Source: Embiotoca jacksoni
Lineage: Eukaryota > Chordata > Actinopteri > Embiotocidae
Length of the DNA: 64,000 nucleotides
Direction of reading: 5' to 3'
NCBI GenBank assembly: GCA_022577435.1
Contig: JAKOON010000018.1
Location: forward strand, 8,641,656 to 8,705,655
Position 1 is the stretch's first letter. Every line of letters starts with the position of its first letter. Positions 9,665 to 21,085 of the stretch are shown here, in pieces. The position numbers were made by a program, and so were the translations under genes. The notes under the pieces are model-generated. The model saw only the letters and a program-made list of their open reading frames with translations. It was not told the DNA's origin and made no database searches.

Positions 9665-12063
9665 CTGCGGGGCGAGGGAGGCGTGCTGTCAGCCAGGAAG
9701 TGCACGGCGTCGACGTATTGAACAATGCATATGACTAAATCATTCTTGAGTGACAAAGTTAAAACAGTCTCGTGGTTGAAATCCACGTTTAAAAACTTTT
9801 TCAAAGCATTCAATTCAATTTTGAAGTATTTTTTTGATTGTGAAAAATAAAATTCTGTTACCTTTTTTTTTTTTCGTTATGCTGGTATCCGTCGGCTAAA
9901 CTGTTCATTTTCAGGTGTGTAGTTTAACAGTCGAACACCTTTTTTCTTCCACGAGATAAAAAATGAAGGTGGAACTCAAAAGTCCTGCTCTTGATATTTT
10001 ATTATTCTTTATTTTATTGATTTAATGTGATTGAGCTTTTTGTGACTTTATTAAAAATTGGATTTAAGGAACGTTAGACGACACCGCTGGCTTCCCTCCC
10101 GGTAACATCATTCAAACTCTACATATAATTAAAGCTAATAGTGTGTGTGCCAACACTTCTCAACCCACAACAGTGTTCAACCTGCTTTAGGCTTTTAGTC
10201 TGTAGCTTCTAATTAAAGTGAGGCGGTCGTATTATTTTATGTCTGTGAGATAAACCAGCAGCTTAGTTTTATGACACTTCCTCTTGGAAAAAAAAAAAAA
10301 AAAGCTGACCGTATGTGAGCGTGTAATATATCCATGTTGTAGACATACGCTGGCGTACTGTGTAAAGTGTGGATGACGTGCAGCTGCACTTACAGAGTAC
10401 TTGTTGCAGATCGTGCGCTCGACGGTGCAGTCCACTTTGGCGATCTTGACGTCGGTGAGACCAGGAAACTCCTTCTTGGAAAGATCCTCCCACGTCGGAG
10501 TGAGATTCTTACAGTGGCCGCACCTGGACAGCCGGATAACACAAGAGTTTTACATCGCTGCAAAACTGACTGGCAGTTTGTTTGCAGGAAGTCCTGCCAG
10601 TGTTTGGCACACATTTCAAATTCAAAGTGTCTAAAGTTGACATCATTTCTCGCCATGATTCTGTATGTTCTTGTTGGTTTTTTGAACTCTGCAGGTAAAG
10701 TACGCAGGCCAACTGGTCTGTAAACATTTATTACTAAAGTCCATTATGATACGTTTAGTTTTTATCTCTACAAAAACATGCTGTTAATGCAGCAAGTTAG
10801 ACAAATTATTTTCAACGGGACTTCAGTTATATATGACATGCCAGAGGGCTTTTAATTTGAAATGAGGGCTTTTAATTTGAAACGGATACAGGAAAGAGAA
10901 CATTTCCGTTGTCGACCAAAGGTCAGTATTACTTGATACTTGGATTAAGTTTTACTGACGTGACGGAGTGCACACAACTATATCAGCACATAACTGTTTC
11001 AGCTTTTTGGGTCACTCGTTACAACACTGATGATCTTACCATGGAGCGTAGAACTTGATGAAGGTGAAGCCTTTGGCTACCGTCTCATCAAAGTTGGCCT
11101 CAGTCAGAACCACCACGCTGGACTGCAGACAGCAACATGAACTTTGAATTGTAGGGATCCATGTTCACCTGACCAGAGCATTCATTGTGTACTGCAGGTA
11201 GTGAGGATTTGTGAACCATGCGCATTGATCATGATCACTACTGATGCCCACATAAAAAAAAATTTAAAAAAAGTGTTACACAGTGGTGACCGACTTCATC
11301 AGGATGATCACAGTGAAACACCACCAGCCTGGATCAACACACGAGGAGAAGGTAGACCGCTGCTGGGATTCAGTCAGTCAGTTCTGTGAAATTCTGGCTT
11401 CAATCAGCAGGAAGCAGCTCAGTTTACCAAAATAGAAGTTAAGTGGGTGCTAAGTTCAGAGATCTGCTGTGTAACTTCTGTACGAGGAGCTGTTGGCTCC
11501 AGTCCAAAGAAACATCAGTGGTTGTGCAGTAGCATGAAATAACCTTCTCTCTTTTTACAGCTGCTCGTGAGCAGCAGATTGACAATGAAGATACCCTTAA
11601 GAATAATGCAGGCGCTGCAACCTTTTAATTCCGGCTTTCATCACAGATGGATCAGAATAAATCTACAAGTGTGATGTCGAAAACCTGTCAAGTACCTCAC
11701 AAAATGATCTGCATGATGGATCGCCACTGTGGGCAGTGACTGAAGATTCAGAGTCTATAAACACCAGCTCAGGCTGCAGTGCAGTTATCTCAAGATGCAG
11801 CTTAAACAGGCCACACAGAAAACAGCATGATATATTTGTGTCGTGAACACCTACCTCCTCCTCCTCCTCTTTGGCTGGTTCATCAGTGGGGATCTCATCT
11901 GCTTTTTGGTCCTCAATTGGTTCCTCCTCCTCCTCGGCGATTGCAGCCTTCAGCTGGTTGTCCACAAAATCTTTGAAGGAGTCCAGGTCCCTCTTTCCTT
12001 TGTACTGTTCCGTCTACAGAAATACAACCAATACAACAATTAATACCTTATGGCAACTAAGAT

Positions 12064-12125
<62 letters not shown>

Positions 12126-12918
12126 ATTTGAATTTTTTTGGATTGAGGATCACGTAGGTGCCAATCAAACATGTTTTTCTCTCTGACCTCTGGATCTTGA
12201 CAAGAACTCAGAGGTCTGAGCTTCCTTTAGGGAAACACTGGAAGAACCAGACTCTTATTTACACATTAAGAACTCAACACAGTTATTTTTACTGACCGTG
12301 ATCATCAAGAATTTTGGAATCAACAATGAAAATATCAACTCTTCGCTGCTGTGATGAACCCACCCATAATCTTTTCTAAGTATGTATTTGTTTTTGTTTT
12401 TTAAACTATTTCGGAGACCGCAGTATGATGTAACATAATGGAAGCTGTTAGTTTGCAGTAAATGTGAGAAAAGTGTCGAGGAGAAACAACACAACAGCCA
12501 CCGTAGCAGAAGGTTCACACGCAACCGGGCTGAGGAGTAAAAACACTGTTCACGCAGAGCTCATTTGGCATTTGGGAGACACAACTGGTCCCAAACATCT
12601 TCGGTACCTTCTGTCCGTTGTAGAAAAAGAGCAGTGTGGGATATCCTCTCACGCCGTTCTCAGAGCACACCTCGTAGTGCTGCGTACAGTCCACCTGCAT
12701 CATAAATATAGGAACATCTGTTATCAAATGTCACTGCTAACATTGAGCCTGTGTTGATTTATTAACGCGGTATGCAAATAGGCCATGTGGTTCGCATCCT
12801 GTTTATCAGACAGAGAACAGGATCACCGCCCTGATAAAGCAAAGTAACTTCCATTGAAGAGAGAAAATGGGAGTCCTGCTTCAACATTGTGAAATCAGTG
12901 TTTGCTTTTAAAAGTGTG

Positions 12919-12958
<40 letters not shown>

Positions 12959-15900
12959 TACATTACAGTAAAGACATCAGCTGCCCTGATGTTAGTTGGG
13001 GCTGGATATCCTTTGAAAAAAAACTTTCGGGTTCCTGAACAATAGTTTTTTTTTTCCATTTCTATTTTTATAAAAGCCATTCTAAGAAAACGAAAATTAC
13101 AGTACAAATGTTTTTTTTTTTATGCAGTTTAGCAAGCAGTGCGGCACAAGTGGCAGCGTAAATGAGGGCGAGCCGTGTGTTTAAAAATGAAAACATGTCA
13201 GTGTGGATGTGACCTCGGTATCTAAAATTGGTACTGAATGACGAGGCATTTTTTCTTTTTTCAACGAGATTGTACTGAAATAATTCAGTCTGTGCCATAA
13301 AAGTAACAAAGCTCAGTACCCGGCCCTCGTCACAGTATCCGTTGTTGTATTGATTTCATATCTGATCCGTGTGGACGGGTTCAGGAGCCTGTGCAGGACC
13401 CACCTTGCCGATCTTTATGTCGTCAGCGTGCTCAAAGGTGGTGGCCAGCTGCTCCCAGGTCGGAGCCATCGCTTTGCAGTGGCCACACCAGGGTGCAAAG
13501 AACTTAACAAAATGGGCGCCTAAAACAGGAGGAGAAAAACAAAGTGCAGATCAATAGCAAGAAAAGTATACACAGATGGAAGACAAAACAGAAAGAAGAA
13601 AAGAAAATGCCCTGGCGTGTCCAACATAATTACTAATTTACAAAGTTCTGTACTGAAGTGAGCCTCAAATTTATAGGGTCAGATTTTTGATTTGACGAAT
13701 GTAAAACTCACCACAGCCTGCTGTAAATGAAAATATACACTTCTTACAGGTTATACGCAACCAATTACACAACGTTTACAGCCGCTCTGTTGCCAAGAAG
13801 TGAAGGTGGGACCTGTAAACACTGCTTTAAAAATGCCTATGTCATATCCTGCCTTTTTTCGTCTCCAAACAAGAAATCATTTATTTTTCTTCAAAAGCAA
13901 AACATTTGACTTCAGTGGAGCTTAAGAGACGCAGTTTCGACGAGACAATTATCGTTGAGCACTGTTTATTTTTGCAGTCGTTTGTCTGAAATTGCAGAAA
14001 CGTGAGGTGACAGACAGGAGACGAGGGGTTTTGCAGTCGGTACGTGTTGACTGGCTCTCAGTACTTCAGTTGAAATGTCAGCTATGTAAATTGAGGCAAT
14101 GAAGTGTTTCCATTTTCTAATGCAAATCCAGAAACACTACTGAGAATAGATTTAAAACATGACGAGCAAACAGAAACTATTCCTCATATGTCAGGATGCA
14201 GCTGCATAGGTACAACAGAGAACTTACTTAACTTTGTCACATTATAATAAAGAATTAAACAGTATATCTCATCCTAGATCCTTACCTTTGGCTATGTGGG
14301 CCTTAAAGTTGAGGGCAGTGAGGTCATACAGGCCCTGTTTGGGCTCAGGGGCTTTAGGAGGCTCCTGTTCACTCTCTGGTTCCTGCAGGGCGTTACAACA
14401 ACAAGCATGAGTCACCATTCCTGCACTGCAAATGACTGGTTTGAAGACCTGAGGTGGTGCACAGATGAAATGAATGAACACAACTCACCGAAGGCTCCTC
14501 CTGGACCGTCTTCAGCATCCAGGTCTCCAGAGACGGCAGATCTCTGGGACCTTGGTACTTAACGGCTTCCTGGTCTGGCTTAAACAACTTCAGCCTACAG
14601 GGACACAAAACATGGTTTTTTTTTAAATTTTTTTTATTGAATTGCATGTTCAGTAGCATCGCAAACATATGATTCAAATCTACAGTTTGACATAAAATGT
14701 TAAAGTCAATGGTCAGGGTCACGGGCCATAGTAATGTTTTGTTATAAAAACAGACATTCTGTCAATCATTATCAGGTGTTTGCTGTGTTTGCAGGTTCAC
14801 GATGCAGTCAGCAACATCCAAGATTTAAGAGGATGTCATTAAGATAGTGGCAGAATATTCAAGTAAATGCAGGTAAATGTGTCACTTCTCTGTCAATCAG
14901 TGATTACTGTTTACTTCTGCACTGTAAGAGGTGTTTTAAACACTACTGCATTATTTTTAGTGAGAGTTATGTTTCTGTAAACTGACCTGGAGAATTTAAA
15001 TGTCTTGGCTGATCTCGTCGGGGCCGATAAATTAATCGAAATCGATAAGGTCCAGAAATAAGACGGCTTGATAGCAGGTGTGTACTTACGTGGGGTAGCC
15101 TCTAACACCGTGGATATTGGAGCAGAACTTGGTGTCCTGGACGCAGTCTACTTTCACCACATAGACCGGGGGCTCATCCATACTGTTGTATTTTTCTGCC
15201 AGTTCGTTCCACACCGGCTGTAACCTCTGGCAATGGCCACACCTGAACACAAGAGTGGCAGTGGTGGGTTGATTTGGGACAGTTCGTGTGTCCATCAGCA
15301 TTATCAGCCCTGCATGGAGCACTGGTGTTGCACTGTAATTGGTTTCAGTTCTGATATGGTGGCAAAAAGGTTGTGCGGACAGAGATTTAGTGAAGCTGTA
15401 GCCTCGTAGTCATTTAAGCCTAAAGTGTTTAGAACTGGGTCCTCACACCACTGGCCTGAAAAAGTGTGTGATGAGTCAAAATGTGGAGGTTCAATTTCCC
15501 TTTCTTGTATTTTACATTTCATTTTTCATTTAGCTGATGCTTTTATCCAAAGCAACTTACAACAATTTTTTTTTTTAGGGTTCAGTGTCTTGCTCAAGGA
15601 CACTCAGGCATGTGGACAGGAGGAGCTGGGGATTGAACCACTGACCTTCTGATTAGTGTGCAACCCACTCTACCAACTGAACTCCTTTAATGAATACAAT
15701 CATAAGTGATGTGAATGCAAGTCAATGAACATGCAAAAAAAAAATAGAAAATCGAGCTGAATCATGTTGGTCATATTGTTTTACTGCAGTAAAAGACTAT
15801 AAAAGGGCAAAATTTAGAGCAAGCAGAAAGACATTGTTTGCACATCTATGGTTACTCAGTCCATGTGAATATGTCCAATGTGTGTGTGAGACAAAGGACT

Positions 15901-16772
15901 GCAGATCCTCTTGGGAGATACTGAAGTTATGGTGTAGTGTTCAACTCAACAAAGAGCTGAACTTCTGGTTTTATCTTTAACATTCAACATTACACTGCAC
16001 CGTGATCAAAAATATATATTAAATGAACTCCTCAATGTATTGTGAATCTCTGAAAAAACATCAGGGACCTCTAAGGGGTCCGTGGACCTCCGTTTTGAAA
16101 CCACTGACATAACATTAGTCAATCAGTGCATGCCACGTAAGCGCAGCTTCCCAAACCACAACTTTTAACTTTTAACACGTCTGCTCCAAATGTGGAAACG
16201 AGAAGGATGACCGTTTTCTTTTAACATCCACGTACAGCATTCAACGTTGACGAATAACTTTTCAACTCCATGTCTGCAGCTCGTGAACAGTTAGCACGAC
16301 CAGCACCGAGGCCCACGGAAGAAAAAGTCTTTCAGTCCTCCAAGATGCACTTGGATGTTTAGCATTGCTAGTTAGCAGCTAGGCTAACGGCGCCGGGTTA
16401 TCTAAAGGCAGTCGGCTAAGCGGCAACTAGCGTCCTTGCTAATTTGCCGGTCGGCTTTAAATCCGCTGCAACAGGCGGGTTTTCTCTTATTTTCCGAGTT
16501 TGAGGAGGATATTGAGGGGAAGACCGAGGTTACCGTCGCTCGGTTCATGTCACGTCGTCTGGAGAAACTTGGTAACTGTTCACTTACCACGGGGCGTAAA
16601 ACATGACGAAGTGGGGCGCAGTGGGCACCGCTTCGTTGAACATCTCCACCGTGTACGTGTGCTTGGCGTGCTCGTCTTCGTCCGCATCGGCGTCGCAAAA
16701 TCCACGAGCGAACAGCAGCGACAAATAAATAAAACGCAACGCGAAGGGTGTGCAATGCGGTGCTGAAGCCAT
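9542..16772 (-). CDS. txndc5: txndc5, thioredoxin domain-containing protein 5 (ERp46/EndoPDI), complete
   Basis: A protein disulfide isomerase family member of the ER lumen that introduces and rearranges disulfides in secretory proteins. Ten coding exons with consistent GT/AG splice sites total 1239 nt, giving 412 residues (human 432). Exons: 16588-16772, 15090-15242, 14489-14594, 14286-14382, 13404-13519, 12608-12694, 11855-12013, 11040-11122, 10394-10523, 9542-9664. Residues 1-27 or so form a signal peptide (hydrophobic LRFIYLSLLFA core). Three thioredoxin domains follow, each with APWCGHC: cysteines at about 63/66, 192/195 and 330/333. Each domain has the GYPT cis-proline motif. An acidic Glu-rich linker spans about 269-301. 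The protein ends RDEL, a KDEL-type retrieval signal. The start was chosen at the ATG with a strong GCCATGG context just before the signal peptide, although the frame stays open upstream. It converges on bmp6. Confidence 0.96.
10394..10523 (-). CDS. txndc5: txndc5 coding exon 9
   Basis: It begins with the last base of the Trp codon and then encodes CGHCKNLTPTWEDLSKKEF, PGLTDVKIAKVDC and TVERTICNKYS. It carries the third CGHC active site. The donor GTAAGT lies just below 10394. Confidence 0.95.
10844..10882 (+). repeat. 20-bp direct tandem duplication in a txndc5 intron
   Basis: GAGGGCTTTTAATTTGAAAT-like sequence occurs twice back to back in the intron between exons 8 and 9, a recent small duplication. 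Confidence 0.85.
11040..11122 (-). CDS. txndc5: txndc5 coding exon 8
   Basis: It encodes SSVVVLTEANFDETVAKGF and TFIKFYAPW, the first part of the third thioredoxin domain, ending two bases into the Trp codon before CGHC. The acceptor is CTGCAG and the donor GTAAGA. Confidence 0.95.
11855..12013 (-). CDS. txndc5: txndc5 coding exon 7 (end of domain 2 and acidic linker)
   Basis: Fifty-three codons: TEQYKGKRDLDSFKDFVDNQ, then a Glu/Asp-rich linker running AEEEEEPIEDQ to PAKEEEEE. The GAG repeats make this exon partly low-complexity. Length variation here could account for part of the size difference from the human protein. Confidence 0.94.
12067..12124. repeat. (TG)n microsatellite in a txndc5 intron
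   Basis: About 29 TG units, 54 bp upstream (gene sense) of exon 7, close to where the branch point and pyrimidine tract must lie. On the transcribed strand it reads CA. Confidence 0.97.
12608..12694 (-). CDS. txndc5: txndc5 coding exon 6
   Basis: Twenty-nine codons, phase 0 to 0: VDCTQHYEVCSENGVRGYPT then LLFFYNGQK. It carries the cis-proline part of the second thioredoxin domain. The donor GTACCG is weaker than the others. Confidence 0.94.
12920..12957. repeat. (CA)n microsatellite in a txndc5 intron
   Basis: About 19 CA units between exons 5 and 6. Confidence 0.95.
13404..13519 (-). CDS. txndc5: txndc5 coding exon 5 (second CGHC)
   Basis: It encodes AHFVKFFAPWCGHCKAMAPT then WEQLATTFEHADDIKIGK. 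Here the second active site lies inside one exon; in domains 1 and 3 an intron splits the Trp codon before CGHC. The donor is GTGGGT. Confidence 0.95.
14286..14382 (-). CDS. txndc5: txndc5 coding exon 4 (linker and start of domain 2)
   Basis: It encodes EPESEQEPPKAPEPKQGLYD then LTALNFKAHIAKG. A Pro/Glu-rich linker leads into the second thioredoxin domain. The acceptor is CTGCAG and the donor GTAAGG. Confidence 0.94.
14489..14594 (-). CDS. txndc5: txndc5 coding exon 3
   Basis: It encodes LKLFKPDQEAVKYQGPRDLP then SLETWMLKTVQEEPS, the end of the first thioredoxin domain. It enters with one base completing the Thr of GYPT and ends in phase 0 at donor GTGAGT. Confidence 0.95.
15090..15242 (-). 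CDS. txndc5: txndc5 coding exon 2 (first CGHC)
   Basis: It completes the split Trp codon and encodes CGHCQRLQPVWNELAEKYNS, MDEPPVYVVKVDCVQDTKF and CSNIHGVRGYP(T). It carries the first CGHC site. The donor is GTAAGT. Confidence 0.95.
15524..15685 (-). repeat. Fish-type SINE-like interspersed repeat in txndc5 intron 1
   Basis: On the + strand: TTTAGCTGATGCTTTTATCC, AAAGC..ACTTACAA, a T-run, then GTGTCTTGCTCAAGGACAC and ATTGAACCACTGACC. I recognise this as a repeat seen many times in teleost genomes. The GCTTTTATCCAAAGC part resembles tails shared by fish SINEs and L2-type LINEs. The family name and the minus orientation are inferred. Confidence 0.6.
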
Positions 16773-16990
16773 GGCTGGATCTCGGTGGGGTGAACGGTGT
16801 CCCTGCTGGCGCGAGAAGACCGAGGTGGAGCGAGCACGCCCCTCCAGGAGGCTCCGCGTAAAGCTGTGCGAAACTCTGGACGGGACGACGCGCACACGTC
16901 GTGTCGCTCTGTGGGACAGCCTGCGAGCGTTTTGCAACTTTATCCGACGTGACCGGTTCAAAGGTTGGGTTTCTCCCGAAAGCCCCAATT
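16490..16990 (-). promoter_or_regulatory. CpG-rich 5' end of txndc5 (promoter region)
   Basis: CpG dinucleotides are dense here and sparse on both sides, as at a vertebrate housekeeping promoter. The region covers exon 1 and about 220 bp upstream. An ACGT-core motif in GACGTGAC at about 16947-16954 is close to an unfolded-protein-response element, which would suit an ER chaperone gene, but one near-match is weak evidence. No TATA box is evident. Confidence 0.5.
16588..16772 (-). CDS. txndc5: txndc5 coding exon 1 (start codon and signal peptide)
   Basis: The ATG at 16770-16772 sits in a GCCATGG context. It encodes MASAPHCTPFALRFIYLSLL, then FARGFCDADADEDEHAK and the start of the first thioredoxin domain, to FYAPW. 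The exon ends two bases into the Trp codon at donor GTAAGT. The frame is open for at least 72 codons upstream, so the start rests on Kozak context and the signal peptide rather than on an upstream stop. Confidence 0.92.
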
Positions 16991-18085
16991 TTCAGAGTTA
17001 TTCAACTTCAGTTAGAAGAGGACCAAATGTGGAAAATCACTCAGGGCCATCCCGGATATTTTTTGTCAATTAACGGTTACAAATGACGCTCATACTTCCA
17101 GTGTATTGGTCACGGATATGTTGCCACAAAGAACAAACTAGTCATCCTTTTTTTTTTCTTCTTTTTTTTTTTTTTTTTTTTCAGTTTAATCATATCAATT
17201 TCAGACAGAAGTTGGTGGTGGTTATGTTTACAAGGCTCGATACAGAAGTGCATAAAGGTACATTTAAAAGACCAAGACGATATTTTACTGACAGGTTCAT
17301 CACCACAAACAAAGAAAAAAAAGATGACTAGCCTATAGTAAAACAGTTTCCATTAGACTAATAATAGATGGGCCTGTTCCTGATACTATACAAATTACAA
17401 ATTACTTACAGCAGGTCCATATCTATATTTTTTAAAAGGTAAAAAACAGTAAAACAGCATCCAGACTAACTGTCTGGCCTGTTTGAATCATCATAAACAG
17501 ATCTTTAGTCTTGAATTGTTGCAAAGATAGCATTACATGCCTCAGTCAGGTGATATACCACAATAGAAATATCATACATACAGATTTCTGTCATGTTTAA
17601 GCCTGTCTGTGTCAGTGCCTTGATTTTGGTATTTCAATATAGTTTTGAGACTGCTTGCTTTTGCACAGAGGTATGCCTCAGGTTTGAATGTCAATGGATT
17701 GCGAGCAAACTGCAATACCTCAGTGGGAGCTGAAGACTTGAAATTGCTCATTTCAGTTTTTTGTCCATTTGGTCACGGTCTGTCATGTGTGCCCTAGGTG
17801 TTGTGCTCATGAATGCAGGCCTACTTTTCTTCCCCACTCCTCCAAGCCCTCAGGAAAACTGGCGGAAAAGGAGCCATGACATGACCTGTAGTTCGGGTGA
17901 CCAGGTCTGAACAAGCCAAATGTGGGACATAGAGTACATTTAGGTGGGACAATGTGGGACACGTTACGTTCAATGCTGAGAGGTACTCGGGAAATTTTGA
18001 TTTATTTATTCAATGTAAAAAATAAACACACACAAAAGACAATGCAAATTACAGTTTGGGCCTTTTAAACATATCATGGCAGAAA
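16991..18085. other. Intergenic sequence upstream of txndc5
   Basis: No gene is seen. It has pyrimidine-rich runs at 17148-17181 and otherwise AT-rich, unremarkable sequence. Confidence 0.6.
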
Positions 18086-18590
18086 GCATGGTGGTGCAGG
18101 GGTTAGCATTGCTGCCTCCCAGTCAGAAGGTTCCAGGTTTGAGTCTTGCCCTTGACATGGCTTTTCATCTAAACCTGGAACCTCCTGACTGGAGGGCAAC
18201 AATGCCAACCACTGCACCGTTGATCGCCCTTCCATAACATGTTTAAAAGTTATACAAGTGATATAAGTCAAACAAGCATGCAATAAAGGCAGCAAAATGG
18301 TGCAGTTCCAAAACAGTGTTGTCATCTCACAATCAGGAGGTTCTGGGTTCGATAGGTGGCCTGGAACTTTGTGTGGAGGATTGCATGTTCTTGTTTGAAT
18401 GTAATGTTTTACATAATGGACTAAATGCATAGGTTAGTCTTCCATATTATGGACAACATACTTTACTTTTAGGTTATTTGTTTTGCAGGAACATGTAAAT
18501 TCCACATAGAAAGTACCAGGCGGGAATTGAACCTGGGACCTTTAGACTGAGATGCCAACGCTGACAGCTGCACCACTGTGTTGGCTCCCA
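18086..18590. repeat. Cluster of four tRNA-like repeat copies in two inverted pairs
   Basis: Copy A (+, about 18093-18140) and copy B (-, about 18171-18218) match at roughly 42 of 48 positions when one is reverse-complemented. Copies C (+, about 18292-18395) and D (-, about 18484-18590) form a second, more divergent inverted pair. Each contains a GTGGTGCAGTGG-like A-box and a GGTTCGAATCC-like B-box in degenerate form, followed in C and D by a GTGTGGA..GCATGTTC-like part. The motif set is familiar from fish interspersed repeats; the paired, inverted arrangement suggests a foldback or composite element. Confidence 0.7.
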
Positions 18591-18612
18591 TAACTTGAAC
18601 AAAAGTGATGCT

Positions 18613-18922
18613 TACAGCATGTTGAAAGAAATACCACAAAAAAGTCATACTATAGCATCCCCTCCAAAATATGACTTTTTTTTTCACATTTAGGACAACA
18701 TGCTGTAGTATGACTTTTTATTTTTTTTTTTATTTTTTTTTTATCACATTTCGGACAAAATGCCATAGTATGACTTTTTGATCATATTTCGGACAACATG
18801 CCATAGGATGACTTTTTTTTTAATCATATTTTGGACAACATGCTATAATGTCTTTTTTTCCATATTTTGGACGACATGCTATAGTTTGACTTTTTCATCA
18901 TAATTTGGACGACACGCTATAG
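18613..18922. repeat. Minisatellite of degenerate 36-60 bp units led by one inverted unit
   Basis: Six direct units, each with TATGACTTTTT, a T-rich spacer, CATATTTCGGACAACATG and CTATAG, run from about 18670 to 18922. Length differences come mostly from the T-run. A seventh copy in the opposite orientation occupies about 18613-18658, so the array begins with an inverted repeat around about 18660. It directly follows the tRNA-like cluster. Confidence 0.85.
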
Positions 18923-20309
<1,387 letters not shown>

Positions 20310-20920
20310 ATTATTGTGTCCACAGGGAGTACATCCATTCAAAGGAGAAGCAATATATTTATAAGAGACTCCCTCGCTGAGATGGATGATGCTACATTGA
20401 CCTCAAGACTGACAAGAGATGACCTTTAACCTCCGGCTGTAAAAACTCAAACAGAATTTTTCTTTGAAGAGCTCCAGGAGAAGTGTCTTACCTTTCCACT
20501 GTGGCCTCACTTGCGGAGAGCAAACTAGGAAAAAAAACATCTATCAAATCCAAAGTGTCAGCGGACAGCAGACACTTGGATTCTCTTTGATTCACGGGAT
20601 GGGACCAAGAGCTGAGTTGTTGGACTCGCCACAGCAGGACTGCACATGAGAAAAACAGCAAGACTGTATGTTTCCATGTGGCTAAGCCTCAGGAAAGACT
20701 AGTTTTTTCATGTTAGCCAAAAGATTAAGTGAATTCCTCAACATTTTAGGAAGTAGTCTTACTGGCTTTCTTTCCAAGAGTTTGATAATATTGATATATG
20801 TCAAAGATAAAGCTAGCCAGCAGCTAGTTATCTTCGCTTCAACCTGCAGTACAGACCTTTCATTTCCCCTTTGTGCCAGTGAGAATAATTACAAAAACAC
20901 TGTTGATGTGCTTAATTAAC

Positions 20921-21085
20921 GGCTAGTACTAGATTGGATCAGGGGAAGGGACGTTCTACCTGTGATTGGTTATTTTGTCGGAGAGTTAGGATTAGGGACA
21001 AGTTCGTTGAAACTTAAACAACCAAACCCAACAGCGTAGAGTTTAGCGTATGTGTCCCTCTAACTGATCCAATCTAGTACCAACC
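20921..21085. mobile_element. MITE-like palindromic element with 16-bp perfect terminal inverted repeats
   Basis: TACTAGATTGGATCAG (20927-20942) recurs exactly in reverse complement at 21064-21079. The flanks GGCTAG and GGTTGG extend the match imperfectly. An internal pair (AGTTAGGATTAGGGACA and the complement of TGTCCCTCTAACT) adds to the symmetry. The length of about 165 bp, lack of coding capacity and inverted ends fit a non-autonomous DNA transposon. I do not see a clear target-site duplication and cannot name the superfamily. Confidence 0.65.

Noticed and set aside
17880..17990. GGTGACCAGGTCTGAACAAG region as a DNA-transposon end
   Set aside because: It vaguely recalls a fish repeat end, but no inverted partner or target-site duplication could be found.
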